This document shows positions 7,088 to 14,678 of a stretch of 28,440 bases of DNA, one piece after another. The notes beneath the pieces are model-generated. The model made no database searches and had not been told where the DNA came from. It saw only the letters and a program-made list of their open reading frames with translations. Source of the DNA: Gammaproteobacteria bacterium (GTDB lineage: Bacteria; Pseudomonadota; Gammaproteobacteria; GCA-001735895). A program made the position numbers and the translations under genes. The stretch is taken from positions 1 through 28,440 of the forward strand of contig JAOUJX010000007.1 of the NCBI GenBank assembly GCA_029882955.1, given 5' to 3'. Each line of letters opens with the position of its first letter. The first letter of the stretch is position 1.

Positions 7088-8683
7088 ATGAGTTTGGAAC
7101 TAGTTGTGAATTCAAATAAAAACATCCTGTTTATCATGTGTGACCAGCTGCGCTACGACTACCTGTCGTGCTATGGACATAAGACTCTGGCAACCCCTAA
7201 TATCGACAGACTCGCTGAACGCGGTGTCACTTTTACCAATACCTATTGTCAGGCGCCATTGTGTGGCCCGTCTCGCGCGAGCTTTTATACTGGCCGCTAT
7301 ATGTCCAGCCACGGGGTGATGGGTAACGACGATGCGACCCAGGTAGGCGAATTGATGATGGCAGACTACCTGCGCCCAATGGGCTACAGAACCGCGGTAG
7401 TCGGCAAAACCCACAGTTTTAAGAGCCTGGCCGAATTTAAAAGACTCGGAATCGAGATGAATTCAGACCGGGTCGCAGCCCTGACAAGCGGTGGCTTTGA
7501 GCCCTATGAGCATCACGAAGGTCTGTATCCCGATCCGATACTACCAGAACATCATGGTTATACCGACTATCTAAAACGTATGGGTTATGACAACAAAAAT
7601 CCCTGGGACAACTGTGCCAACAGCAGCGTCGATTATGATGGTCAGCTGCATTCGGGATGGAAGCTCCGCAGCTCCAAATATCCGGCGGCTATCCGGGAGG
7701 AACATTCCGAAACTGCATTCACCACACAACGCGCCATGGACTTCATCGATGAAACGGGGGATCAGCCCTGGTGTCTGCATCTCAGTTACATCAAGCCGCA
7801 CTGGCCGGTCATTGCACCTGCACCCTATCACGAGATTTACGGAATCGATGATATCCAGCCCGTGGTTTGTAGCGATGAGGAACGCGAAAATCCGCATCCG
7901 CTATATCAGGCCTTCATGCAACAGGAGTACAGCGAATCCTATGCTCGCAAGGAAGTTCGTGAAACGGTCATTCCTGCCTATATGGGTCTGGTAAAACAAA
8001 TCGACGACCACCTAGGCAGACTATTCGAGTTTATGCACACACGAGGCCTGCTCGAAAATACCCTGATCGTATTCACCGCCGATCATGGCGACTATCTGGG
8101 TGATCACTGGCTCGGCGAAAAAGACCAGTTCCATGAGCCATCTGTAAAACTACCGTTAATCGTTGTAGACCCCGGTCCGGAAGCGGACACAACTCGCGGC
8201 CAGCAATGCGATCAATTTGTCGAATCGATTGATCTGATTCCCACTTTCCTTGGATTCACAGGTGGCCGATCTTACCGGGAACGCCTGGAAGGTTTATCGC
8301 TAACGCCTTTACTACACGGTCATAAAAGAAAAAACTGGCGCAACTGTGCGATCAGCGAAATAGACTATGCCGACAGAGGCCCCAGAAACCAGCTTGGGCT
8401 TGAGCCATATCAGTGTCGCGCCGTCATGGTCAGAAACAGGCGCTGGAAATACATTTACCATCTGGAATTTCAGCCCCAGTTATTCGACATGGAAAACGAT
8501 CCTGACGAGCTGGTTGATCAGGGTAACAATCCAGAATTCGAGCAGGTACGCGCGCAGATGAAAAATCGTATGATCCAGTGGCGAGATTCTCTTAAGCGAC
8601 GTACCGGAGTAGATTATGACAAGATGGCGAGGCTTGGTCCGGAAGTGGATGAGGAATTGGGGATAATTATTGGTCGTTGGTGA
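7088..8683 (+). CDS. Sulfatase / phosphonate monoester hydrolase-like alkaline phosphatase superfamily enzyme
   Basis: 531 residues of the type I sulfatase fold. The N-terminal metal-binding strand is ILFIMCDQLRYD. The nucleophile motif CGPSR is at 59-63, and Cys59 is the residue normally converted to formylglycine. The C-terminal metal motif TADHGDYLGDH is at 330-340, with D332 and H333. No signal peptide is seen, so the enzyme is probably cytoplasmic. The middle and C-terminal parts (HLSYIKPHWPVIAPAPYHE, YMGLVKQIDDHLGRLFEF, ESIDLIPTFLGF, then an extended tail) resemble phosphonate monoester hydrolase/arylsulfatase proteins more than secreted polysaccharide sulfatases. The substrate cannot be read from sequence; choline sulfate, aryl sulfates or phosphonate/phosphodiesters are possible. 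A start at the GTG at 7106 is a reasonable alternative. The gene is a single unit, divergent from the transporter. Confidence 0.85.
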   Translation: MSLELVVNSNKNILFIMCDQLRYDYLSCYGHKTLATPNIDRLAERGVTFTNTYCQAPLCGPSRASFYTGRYMSSHGVMGNDDATQVGELMMADYLRPMGYRTAVVGKTHSFKSLAEFKRLGIEMNSDRVAALTSGGFEPYEHHEGLYPDPILPEHHGYTDYLKRMGYDNKNPWDNCANSSVDYDGQLHSGWKLRSSKYPAAIREEHSETAFTTQRAMDFIDETGDQPWCLHLSYIKPHWPVIAPAPYHEIYGIDDIQPVVCSDEERENPHPLYQAFMQQEYSESYARKEVRETVIPAYMGLVKQIDDHLGRLFEFMHTRGLLENTLIVFTADHGDYLGDHWLGEKDQFHEPSVKLPLIVVDPGPEADTTRGQQCDQFVESIDLIPTFLGFTGGRSYRERLEGLSLTPLLHGHKRKNWRNCAISEIDYADRGPRNQLGLEPYQCRAVMVRNRRWKYIYHLEFQPQLFDMENDPDELVDQGNNPEFEQVRAQMKNRMIQWRDSLKRRTGVDYDKMARLGPEVDEELGIIIGRW

Positions 8684-8975
8684 GGTAGGATCGCGTATAT
8701 AAAAGCGAGTGATGGTATACCATAACCACGCATACAGCAGAGATCGTCGCCGATAGCTTTTTCCTGCACCGTGGTGATGGCTGAGGATAGGTTAAAGAAT
8801 TCGCCAGGACTAATTAAAACCAGACCAGCGATAGGAAAAGACTTTCCATAGTCGTTTTAAAATCTATATGCCATACTCGCCGCTGGCCATAGCATTATTC
8901 ATTAATCATTTTGCCGCCCGGTTCCATTACTAATCGGGCACTAATACTTTTTTGTCAAATCTGGAAATCAGTTAA
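8684..8975. other. Gene-less stretch between the sulfatase and the EamA pair
   Basis: 292 bases with no convincing ORF or RNA gene. It holds a perfect 12-bp palindrome, ATGGTATACCAT (8712-8723), and a weak hairpin, GGAAA-AGAC-TTTCC (8834-8847). There is no hairpin-plus-T-run terminator for the sulfatase gene. The promoter of the transporter pair should lie near its right end, but I could not define one. Confidence 0.6.
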
Positions 8976-9881
8976 TTGCCAACCCCTTCAATCAGCCATC
9001 GTCAATACGATCAAAGCCCGCTAATCGGCTTTTCTGCGATGATGTTGAGCGTAGTATTATTTTCGATGATGGATGCCACTGTGAAGTGGCTTGGCGGTAC
9101 CTACCCAACCCAGCAGATTATGTTTTTCCGCTGCCTCATAGCGCTCATTCCACTGCTGGTTATTATTAGAATGCGCGGTGGCGTTTCAATTTTGCGAACC
9201 GCTCAGGTGAGAATGCATTTACTGCGAAGTTTGCTGGGTATCACAGCCATGGGCCTGGCGTTTTATGCCTTTTCACTGATGCGACTCGCCGACGCGATTT
9301 CGATATTACATATGACGCCGATTTTCATCACCGCAATGTCGATTTTTATTTTACGCGAAAAAGTCGGCCTGCACCGCTGGTCGGCGGTCATCTGTGGATT
9401 TGCAGGTATGTTGCTGGTAGTTAAACCCGGTCAGGGCATGATCGATAATGGTAGTCTATATATGCTACTTGCGGCTTTCCTGATCAGTTGCACAACGATT
9501 ATTATTCGTCATTTGAGTATCCGCGATGACCCGGTTTGCATCACTTTTTATTTTACTTTAACCGGCGTCCTGATCAGCACTATAGGCCTGGTGTCGCTTG
9601 GTTGGCGAATACCCTCATTGTTCGATTTACTGTTATTAATTGCTATCGGTTTGCTTGGTGGCATCGCCCAGTACATGATGACCTTGAGCTACCGTCATGC
9701 GGAAATAGGTATGGTCGCACCACTAAAATATTTAACCATATTATTTGGTGGTGGCTTTGGCTACCTGCTATGGTCTGAAATTCCAGACCTGCAATCTTTA
9801 ATCGGCATCGCCATCATTGCCTCTGCCGGTCTTTATACAATGCACCGTGAACTCATTCACGCGAGAAAGAAAACTATATGA
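8976..9881 (+). CDS. EamA/DMT-superfamily transporter, first of a tandem pair
   Basis: 301 residues with two EamA repeats (about 20-150 and 160-295) and about 10 membrane helices, the layout of inner-membrane drug/metabolite exporters. Typical signatures are FSMMDATVKWLGG near TM1, a charged RCLIALIPLL segment in TM2, ISILHMTPIFITAMSIFILREK in TM4 and MTLSYRHAEIGMVAPLKYLTILFGG in the second repeat. The start used is TTG at 8976 with GGA about 10 bases upstream; the ATG at 9039 would begin inside TM1 and is less likely. The stop overlaps the next gene's start by 4 bases (ATGA), so the two are co-translated. The substrate is unknown; amino acids or other small metabolites are typical for the family. 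Confidence 0.88.
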   Translation: MPTPSISHRQYDQSPLIGFSAMMLSVVLFSMMDATVKWLGGTYPTQQIMFFRCLIALIPLLVIIRMRGGVSILRTAQVRMHLLRSLLGITAMGLAFYAFSLMRLADAISILHMTPIFITAMSIFILREKVGLHRWSAVICGFAGMLLVVKPGQGMIDNGSLYMLLAAFLISCTTIIIRHLSIRDDPVCITFYFTLTGVLISTIGLVSLGWRIPSLFDLLLLIAIGLLGGIAQYMMTLSYRHAEIGMVAPLKYLTILFGGGFGYLLWSEIPDLQSLIGIAIIASAGLYTMHRELIHARKKTI

Positions 9882-10795
9882 TGAACGGTGTTTCGGCTAA
9901 TTACACTGCATCCGACTCGCGTCGTGCCTATTTGTTACTAATTATCACTACACTCTGTTGGGGCTGTAATGCAATCTTAAGCAAAATGGCGGTTGGGGAG
10001 ATTTCGCCGATGTTGCTGGTTAGCCTGCGCTGGTTCGGGGTTGTGTTATTACTGGCAGTATTTTCACGTCGGCAGATAGTCAACAACTGGCCTGAGTTAC
10101 GTAAGCACCTGCCTTACATCGCCATCATGGGATCGATAGGGTTTACTGCTTTCAATGCTTTATTTTATGTCGCTGCCCACTCAACCAGTGCTATCAATAT
10201 TGGGATTTTGCAGGGCGCAATACCTGTTTTCACCATTGTTGGCAGCTTTATTTTTTTTCGTATTCGTATTACCTCAATACAGGCCTTTGGAATCGGAGTG
10301 ACTTTACTGGGCGTGTTTACGGTTGCTTCGGCAGGTGATTTATCGCAACTGCTAAATCTGACCTTTAATCAGGGTGATGTCCTTATGTTGCTGGCGGGCT
10401 TTCTCTACGCGGCCTACTCGCTTGGATTAATGCGTAGACCGGCAGTACCGGCTCTTGCCTTATTCGCTTTTCTGGCGGGTATCGCTTTCCTGGCCTCGCT
10501 GCCACTGGTAATTATCGAGTCTTTGCATCAACCGTTAGAATGGCCTTCAACGACTGGCTGGCTCGTTGTGATTTTGGTTATGCTATTGCCCTCTTTTGTC
10601 GCACAAATATGTTTTATTCAGGGAGTCACATTAATCGGCCCGGGGCGCGCAGGTGTTTTTATTAATCTGGTACCTGTTTTTGCTTCGATTATGGCCGTCA
10701 TATTTCTTAACGAATCCTTCGAGATATTCCACGGCGTCTCTCTGGCCCTGGTGCTTGGTGGTATCGGACTATCGGAGATCGGCAAAGCAAAGTAA
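9878..10795 (+). CDS. EamA/DMT-superfamily transporter, second of a tandem pair
   Basis: 305 residues, again two EamA domains and about 10 helices, starting with the canonical first helix LLLIITTLCWGCNAILSKMA and containing ALFYVAAHSTSAINIGILQGAIPVF (TM3-TM4) and INLVPVFASIMAVIFLNESFE (TM9-TM10). It differs clearly from its upstream neighbour, so this is not a recent duplication. The ATG lies in the stop of the first gene (ATGA overlap). Coupled EamA pairs may act separately or together; the sequence does not decide. It ends 30 bases from the convergent HDOD gene, with no clear terminator between them. Confidence 0.9.
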   Translation: MMNGVSANYTASDSRRAYLLLIITTLCWGCNAILSKMAVGEISPMLLVSLRWFGVVLLLAVFSRRQIVNNWPELRKHLPYIAIMGSIGFTAFNALFYVAAHSTSAINIGILQGAIPVFTIVGSFIFFRIRITSIQAFGIGVTLLGVFTVASAGDLSQLLNLTFNQGDVLMLLAGFLYAAYSLGLMRRPAVPALALFAFLAGIAFLASLPLVIIESLHQPLEWPSTTGWLVVILVMLLPSFVAQICFIQGVTLIGPGRAGVFINLVPVFASIMAVIFLNESFEIFHGVSLALVLGGIGLSEIGKAK

Positions 10796-10825
10796 CCGCC
10801 CGGCTCAGGTGCGTATTCAGAGCGA

Positions 10826-11710
10826 CTATTCGCCGCGTACAACCATGTTAATCATCCCCAGCGATTCCATCACGTCAAATACCTGTTCCTCAGCTAGCTG
10901 ACATGCCAGGCATATTTGATCGACTTTAATGCCGGCAAGCTGCCAGTTATCGATGTCTCGTAGCAATTCAAGCGCCTCACCTTCGTCCAGCGGGGGTAGG
11001 TGATGACTCAGTTCATTGGCCATATATACCAGCCGAACAGAGCTTGCATAGGTACTGTTATAGCCACTATCGTGATGATGTCCGGTGCAGGTTACCAATA
11101 ATTCGGGTAAGCCCCATCGAGTCATCAAGGCCTCACCCAGCTCACTATGATCGAAGCCGAGGACTTCCCGTTCAGCCGCCAGCAGTCCGAGCTTACGTCT
11201 CAGGTGATACACCCGGTCAAAGAGCAAGGGAACCTTATCGGCCAATACCAGGCTACCCGTATCGTGCAGTAAACCTGCAATGAATAAAGCGTCCGAATCA
11301 CTAACGTCACCACTCTGGATTGCCAGTTGTTTAGCAATAATCGCTGTTTTAATGCTATGCAGCCAGAAATCCTTTAATGAAAAGGATTCAATTTCGGGAT
11401 CAGCAAAAAGATTAACCAGTACAGAACCAATTAAGATTTGTTTAATGCGGTCTCTGCCTAAAAGAGCGGTCGCCTGCGAGATAGTTGAAATCCGGTGAGG
11501 CATGCCGTAATAGGCACTGTTTACCATGGTGAGAATACGGGTTGAAATTGCCGGATCTGTTTGCACCGCTTCACCAATCTCATAAACCGTGGCACAGGAG
11601 TCATCGAGTAACTCGGTGACCCGCAGGTAGACTTCTGGCAGGCTACTCAGCTCAGGCCCCTGCTCTAGCAACGATTCGATCGTTATAACTTCCTCGTCAA
11701 TTGAGCCCAC
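10826..11710 (-). CDS. HDOD-domain signal transduction protein
   Basis: 294 residues, nearly all one HDOD domain (about 15-215), a relative of HD phosphohydrolases thought to act as a scaffold in bacterial signalling. Visible landmarks are LPEVYLRVTELLDD, DPAISTRILTMVNSAYYG, ISQATALLGRDRIKQILIG and the HD pair H149-D150 in AGLLHDTG. Many HDOD proteins lack full metal-site residues, so catalysis is not implied. The start is GTG at 11710-11708 with AGG about 10 bases upstream. No receiver, GGDEF or kinase part is fused. It is convergent with the EamA pair and divergent from the Lrp-type gene. Function beyond regulation or signalling cannot be given. Confidence 0.88.
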   Translation of the reverse strand: MGSIDEEVITIESLLEQGPELSSLPEVYLRVTELLDDSCATVYEIGEAVQTDPAISTRILTMVNSAYYGMPHRISTISQATALLGRDRIKQILIGSVLVNLFADPEIESFSLKDFWLHSIKTAIIAKQLAIQSGDVSDSDALFIAGLLHDTGSLVLADKVPLLFDRVYHLRRKLGLLAAEREVLGFDHSELGEALMTRWGLPELLVTCTGHHHDSGYNSTYASSVRLVYMANELSHHLPPLDEGEALELLRDIDNWQLAGIKVDQICLACQLAEEQVFDVMESLGMINMVVRGE

Positions 11711-11803
11711 TTAAATATACCTGTTTTAATTGCTCACTAAGCATAGCAAAGAAATTAAAATTCTCTGAATTCGTAACATAAATAGTTGTGCGATCTTATT
11801 CGA

Positions 11804-11812
11804 AAAATTTAG
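11804..11812 (+). promoter_or_regulatory. Candidate operator half-site upstream of the Lrp-type gene
   Basis: The 9-mer AAAATTTAG lies about 70 bases before the lrp-type start and recurs twice between lrp and the dmdA-like gene (12409-12417 on the minus strand, 12442-12450 on the plus strand). It just precedes a possible -10 hexamer, TATAGT, at 11833-11838. This would fit autoregulation by the Lrp-family protein. Confidence 0.35.
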
Positions 11813-11879
11813 CTTTCGCCGCATTCTCAATTTATAGTGATATCTCCGACTCTAATTGAATAATAAGCAATTACAAAGC

Positions 11880-12365
11880 ATGAAAAAACTAGTTCTGGAC
11901 TCCGCCGATATACGAATTCTCAGTGCCTTACAGGAACACGGCCAGCTAAGTAAAACACGACTGGCAGAGTTAGTCAGTCTTTCCCCAACTCCCTGCTGGG
12001 CACGTTTAACTAAATTAAAAAAAGCAGGATTGATACTCGGCTATCATGCGGACATCGCACTCCACAATTTAGGCGACCTGACCAGGGTTGTCGTCAACGT
12101 ATCGCTAACAAACCATCGAAAAATAGACTTCGAGCGTTTCGAAAACCATATCAACCAACAGGATGAGATTGTTGAATGCATCGCCACAGGTGGTGGTACA
12201 GACTATGTCATGAAGGTAATCGTTCAAAACCTGGCGGCTTTTCAGTGTTTGATAGACGAGCTGTTATCGGCTGAGTTGGGGATCGAGCGTTATATGACTT
12301 ATATCGTAACCCGGGAAGTCAAATCAGTACAACCGAACCTGTCCCGTTTGCTCAAGCCCCGGTAA
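11880..12365 (+). CDS. Lrp/AsnC family transcriptional regulator
   Basis: The ATG at 11880 gives 161 residues, the usual Lrp/AsnC size; the TTG at 11856 would add 8 residues and lies closer to the promoter. The N-terminal helix-turn-helix spans about 6-55 (LDSADIRILSALQEHGQLS, LVSLSPTPCWARLTKLKKAGLI). The C-terminal RAM ligand domain includes VECIATGGGTDYVMKVIV, with the Gly-rich ligand loop. Such proteins respond to an amino acid or similar metabolite and bind AT-rich repeats as multimers. The gene reads toward the dmdA-like gene across a gap full of AT-rich repeats, so it probably controls that gene and itself (inference). The effector is unknown. Confidence 0.92.
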   Translation: MKKLVLDSADIRILSALQEHGQLSKTRLAELVSLSPTPCWARLTKLKKAGLILGYHADIALHNLGDLTRVVVNVSLTNHRKIDFERFENHINQQDEIVECIATGGGTDYVMKVIVQNLAAFQCLIDELLSAELGIERYMTYIVTREVKSVQPNLSRLLKPR

Positions 12366-12406
12366 AAGAAGCCTTAAACCCGCTTAAGACCAAAGGTCCC
12401 TCCGAC

Positions 12407-12487
12407 GTCTAAATTTTAGTCTGGTTAGTCTTTTAAAACTGAAAATTTAGTCCGTTTTGTCCTCGCTGACGAGACTAAAATAGTCTC
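12407..12487. promoter_or_regulatory. Cluster of three related AT-rich inverted repeats, probable Lrp-type operators
   Basis: Site 1, GTCTAAATTTTAGTC (12407-12421), is a near-perfect palindrome. Site 2 (12425-12453) runs from TTAGTC to TTTAGTCC through TTTTAAAA. Site 3, GAGACTAAAATAGTCTC (12471-12487), has 7-bp arms around AAA. All share GACTAAAAT-like halves spaced about two to three helical turns apart. Site 3 directly precedes a possible -10, TCTAAT (12491-12496), so binding there could block the dmdA-like promoter. The repeats resemble the AT-rich symmetric sites bound by Lrp-family proteins. Confidence 0.5.
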
Positions 12488-12541
12488 CATTCTAATTAGC
12501 GACGCGGCGCCTTCAGTGCCGTACCAGGAAAGACGATTTAT

Positions 12542-13687
12542 ATGACAACAGCAGACGATTTTGGTTTTGGTACACAGATCCGCAAATCCCCTTATTTTGA
12601 CGCGACTGTTCGATGGGGTGCCCGGGGCTTTTCTGTCTACAATCACATGTACATACCGCGTGACTTTGGTAACCCGGAACAGAATTTCTGGAACCTGGTA
12701 AATGAAGTGATCCTCTGCGACGTAGCCGTCGAGCGCCAGGTTGAAATCACCGGCCCGGATGCAGCAAAATTCACGCAGATGCTGACACCGAGGGACCTGT
12801 CAAACCTGGCTGTCGGACAATGCAAATACGTACTTATCACCAACGCCGAAGGCGGAATCCTGAATGATCCGGTCTTACTACGACTCGGAGAAAATCATTT
12901 CTGGATATCGCTTGCCGATAGCGACATTCTGTTATGGGCGCAAGGACTTGCGGTGTCTTCCGGGCTCGATGTGCAAATCCGCGAACCCGATGTTTCTCCC
13001 TTGCAATTGCAAGGTCCGAATTCCGCAAAAGTGATGCAAACCCTGTTTGGCGATAGCATTATGGAGCTGCGATATTACTGGCTGCGCGAAGTTGATCTGG
13101 ATGGAATTCCTCTGGTTGTATCGCGTACCGGCTGGTCGAGCGAACTCGGTTATGAACTCTATCTGCGCGATGGATCCCGCGGCGACGAACTATGGGAAAA
13201 AATTATGTCGGCGGGCTCCGATTTTGGAATCAAGCCAGGACACACTTCTACGATACGACGTATCGAGGCTGGCATGCTTTCCTATCATGCCGATATGGAT
13301 ATTAATACTAATCCCTTTGAGCTTGGACTTGAGCGACTGCTTAACCTGGAAATCGAAGCGGATTTTGTCGGTAAGAATGCCTTACTTGAAATTCGCGAAA
13401 ATGGCGTGAGCCGCAAACAGGTAGGACTAACTATCGACTGCGACCCGCTCGAAGGGTCGAATACTCGATTTTGGCCTCTCGATAAACAGGGTGAGTCCGT
13501 CGGCAAGGTGACTTCGGCTGTTTATTCACCACGTCTCGAAAAGAATATTGCGCTGGCAATGGTGTCGTCCAGCTTTGCTGACATCGGCACAAAATTAACC
13601 GTGCAAACTCCTTTCAAGTCGGTATCAGCAACAGTTGTCGAAAAACCGTTTTTCGACCCTGGTAAGAAGATCGTGACCGCTGCCTGA
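12542..13687 (+). CDS. DmdA-like dimethylsulfoniopropionate demethylase / GcvT-family aminomethyltransferase
   Basis: 381 residues of the folate-binding GcvT fold. It resembles DMSP demethylase DmdA (tetrahydrofolate-dependent removal of one methyl from DMSP, giving methylmercaptopropionate) more than glycine-cleavage T protein. Supporting segments, compared from memory with SAR11 DmdA, are RKSPYFDATVRWGARGFSVY, YNHM at 33-36, GPDAAKFTQMLTPRDLS, GGILNDPVLLRL (N109-D110), FWISLADSDILL, RTGWSSELGYELYL (W198) and NPFELGLERLLNLE. The DmdA-like ND pair replaces the Asp-Asp seen in many T proteins. The start is ATG at 12542 with AGGA about 12 bases upstream. It sits behind an Lrp-type regulator and repeats, with OsmC following. 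Another methyl donor such as glycine betaine or dimethylglycine remains possible, so I leave the symbol blank. Confidence 0.7.
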   Translation: MTTADDFGFGTQIRKSPYFDATVRWGARGFSVYNHMYIPRDFGNPEQNFWNLVNEVILCDVAVERQVEITGPDAAKFTQMLTPRDLSNLAVGQCKYVLITNAEGGILNDPVLLRLGENHFWISLADSDILLWAQGLAVSSGLDVQIREPDVSPLQLQGPNSAKVMQTLFGDSIMELRYYWLREVDLDGIPLVVSRTGWSSELGYELYLRDGSRGDELWEKIMSAGSDFGIKPGHTSTIRRIEAGMLSYHADMDINTNPFELGLERLLNLEIEADFVGKNALLEIRENGVSRKQVGLTIDCDPLEGSNTRFWPLDKQGESVGKVTSAVYSPRLEKNIALAMVSSSFADIGTKLTVQTPFKSVSATVVEKPFFDPGKKIVTAA

Positions 13688-13716
13688 ACATCATCGAAAA
13701 TACCGAGTACTAATTT

Positions 13717-14169
13717 ATGTCTGAACTTTCTATTAAACTTAATTGGCAACTATCCGGGCCAAGTTTGAGTCCTGGTAAATACTCAAACACCCATACCGTT
13801 GTTTATAATGACAATTATGAGTTGCTGGTGGATGCGGCGCCCGACTGGGGTGGAGATGTTAACAACACCAATCCCGAACAGGCATTGGCCGCTTCACTGT
13901 CCAGCTGTCAAATGATGACCTTTCTGGCCCTGACCGCCAAGGCTGGCTGGCCGGTTGAGAACTATCAGGATCACGCGGTCGCACATCTGGGGAAAAATTC
14001 CCAGGGAAGAATGGCGATAGTCCGGATCGACTTACGCCCGGTTGTCGGTTTCAAAGCCGATTTTAACGTTAACGATGTGGATCTGGAGAAAATGCATAAT
14101 CGCGCTCATCGATATTGCTTTATCGCCAACACGCTAGCCGACAGTGTCGCGATCAACATACTTGGATAA
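13717..14169 (+). CDS. OsmC/Ohr family thiol peroxidase-like protein
   Basis: 150 residues of the OsmC fold, a family that reduces organic hydroperoxides with a pair of cysteines. Both are present: Cys64 in SLSSCQMMTFLAL and Cys134 in HRYCFIAN. NPEQALAASLSSC is the classic OsmC helix start. It follows the dmdA-like gene by 29 bases on the same strand and is likely co-transcribed. A role in coping with reactive sulfur or peroxide by-products of that pathway is plausible but is only inference. The ATG at 13717 has no strong Shine-Dalgarno. Confidence 0.88.
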   Translation: MSELSIKLNWQLSGPSLSPGKYSNTHTVVYNDNYELLVDAAPDWGGDVNNTNPEQALAASLSSCQMMTFLALTAKAGWPVENYQDHAVAHLGKNSQGRMAIVRIDLRPVVGFKADFNVNDVDLEKMHNRAHRYCFIANTLADSVAINILG

Positions 14170-14172
14170 GTT

Positions 14173-14253
14173 ATGGATTTTACCAACCAATGCCTCCAGG
14201 GTGAGATGGCTGCAGGCTATGACGGCGCCTTTATCGAGCAAACCGGCGGCTAA
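14173..14253 (+). CDS. Possible 26-residue small ORF after osmC
   Basis: An ATG three bases after the osmC stop opens a 26-codon frame (MDFTNQCLQGEMAAGYDGAF, then IEQTGG). Its codon choice looks like that of the neighbours (ACC, AAC, CTC, CAG, GGC, GCC, ATC). The stop codon falls in the loop of the hairpin at 14242-14263. I do not recognise the peptide. It could be a small gene, the remnant of a truncated third gene of the operon, or chance. It lacks a clear Shine-Dalgarno and would depend on re-initiation after osmC. Confidence 0.22.
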   Translation: MDFTNQCLQGEMAAGYDGAFIEQTGG

Positions 14254-14263
14254 GCCGTCCGGT
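14242..14263. terminator. Hairpin between convergent osmC and cold-shock genes
   Basis: ACCGG-C-GGC-TAA-GCC-GT-CCGGT forms a GC-rich, slightly bulged stem between the two gene ends. There is no T-run on the plus strand and only a short TTTG on the minus strand, so terminator activity is uncertain. Confidence 0.35.
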
Positions 14264-14288
14264 CGCTTGACAGACTATGCGTTACGAC

Positions 14289-14495
14289 TTAAACAGCAAC
14301 CACTTTATTTGCGCATGGACCTTTCTGACCCTGGCCAACTTCGAACTCAACGGCCTGGCCATCATTCAATGTTGCGTACTGACCGCCCGATTGAATCTCT
14401 GAATGATGAACGAACAGATCTTTACCGCCGTCTTCTGGTGTAATAAAACCAAAACCCTTATCTGCATTAAACCACTTAACTGTACCTTTACTCAT
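14289..14495 (-). CDS. Cold-shock domain protein (CspA family)
   Basis: 68 residues, one complete cold-shock domain: GTVKWFNADKGFGFITPEDG with RNP1 KGFGFI, then RNP2 DLFVHHSEI, and the end GPCANKVVAV. Such proteins bind single-stranded RNA/DNA and act as RNA chaperones or antiterminators. The Shine-Dalgarno AGAGAA is about 7 bases before the ATG. The leader contains a strong hairpin with a T-run (14520-14562), suggesting control of the transcript. It is convergent with osmC. Whether it is cold-induced cannot be told from the coding sequence. Confidence 0.95.
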   Translation of the reverse strand: MSKGTVKWFNADKGFGFITPEDGGKDLFVHHSEIQSGGQYATLNDGQAVEFEVGQGQKGPCANKVVAV

Positions 14496-14519
14496 AGTGT
14501 TCTCTATTATGTTGTGGTG

Positions 14520-14562
14520 AAAAAAATAATGCTGTTTTTGTTATCACCATTACAAAAACAGA
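14520..14562 (-). promoter_or_regulatory. Hairpin plus T-run in the cold-shock gene leader
   Basis: Read on the minus strand, CTGTTTTTGT (14562-14553), a 10-base loop, then ACAAAAACAG (14542-14533), is followed after 5 bases by seven T (14527-14521). It lies just upstream of the cold-shock gene's Shine-Dalgarno. It looks like an intrinsic terminator in the 5' leader, or a temperature-sensitive leader structure. A second small hairpin, GGTTT-N6-AAACC, is at 14615-14630. Confidence 0.45.
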
Positions 14563-14636
14563 ACTCGAATCCAGTGATGCCTCTAACCATTCAATAAGAC
14601 ATCGGGCCAAATCCGGTTTCATAACAAACCAAATTT

Positions 14637-14669
14637 AAAAAAATATACTAGCTGTATCAAAAAACAGCT
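14637..14669 (-). terminator. Intrinsic terminator after gspD
   Basis: On the minus strand, 10 bases after the gspD stop, AGCTGT (14669-14664), an 8-base loop and ACAGCT (14655-14650) are followed by TAGTAT and seven T (14643-14637). The stem is short (6 bp) but the T-run is good. It marks the end of the gspCD transcript and separates it from the cold-shock gene. Confidence 0.55.
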
Positions 14670-14678
14670 TTTAAATTC

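Noticed and set aside
9878..10795. Possible recent duplication of the two EamA genes
   Set aside because: The two proteins share fold and topology but little sequence, so they are old paralogues rather than a recent tandem duplication.
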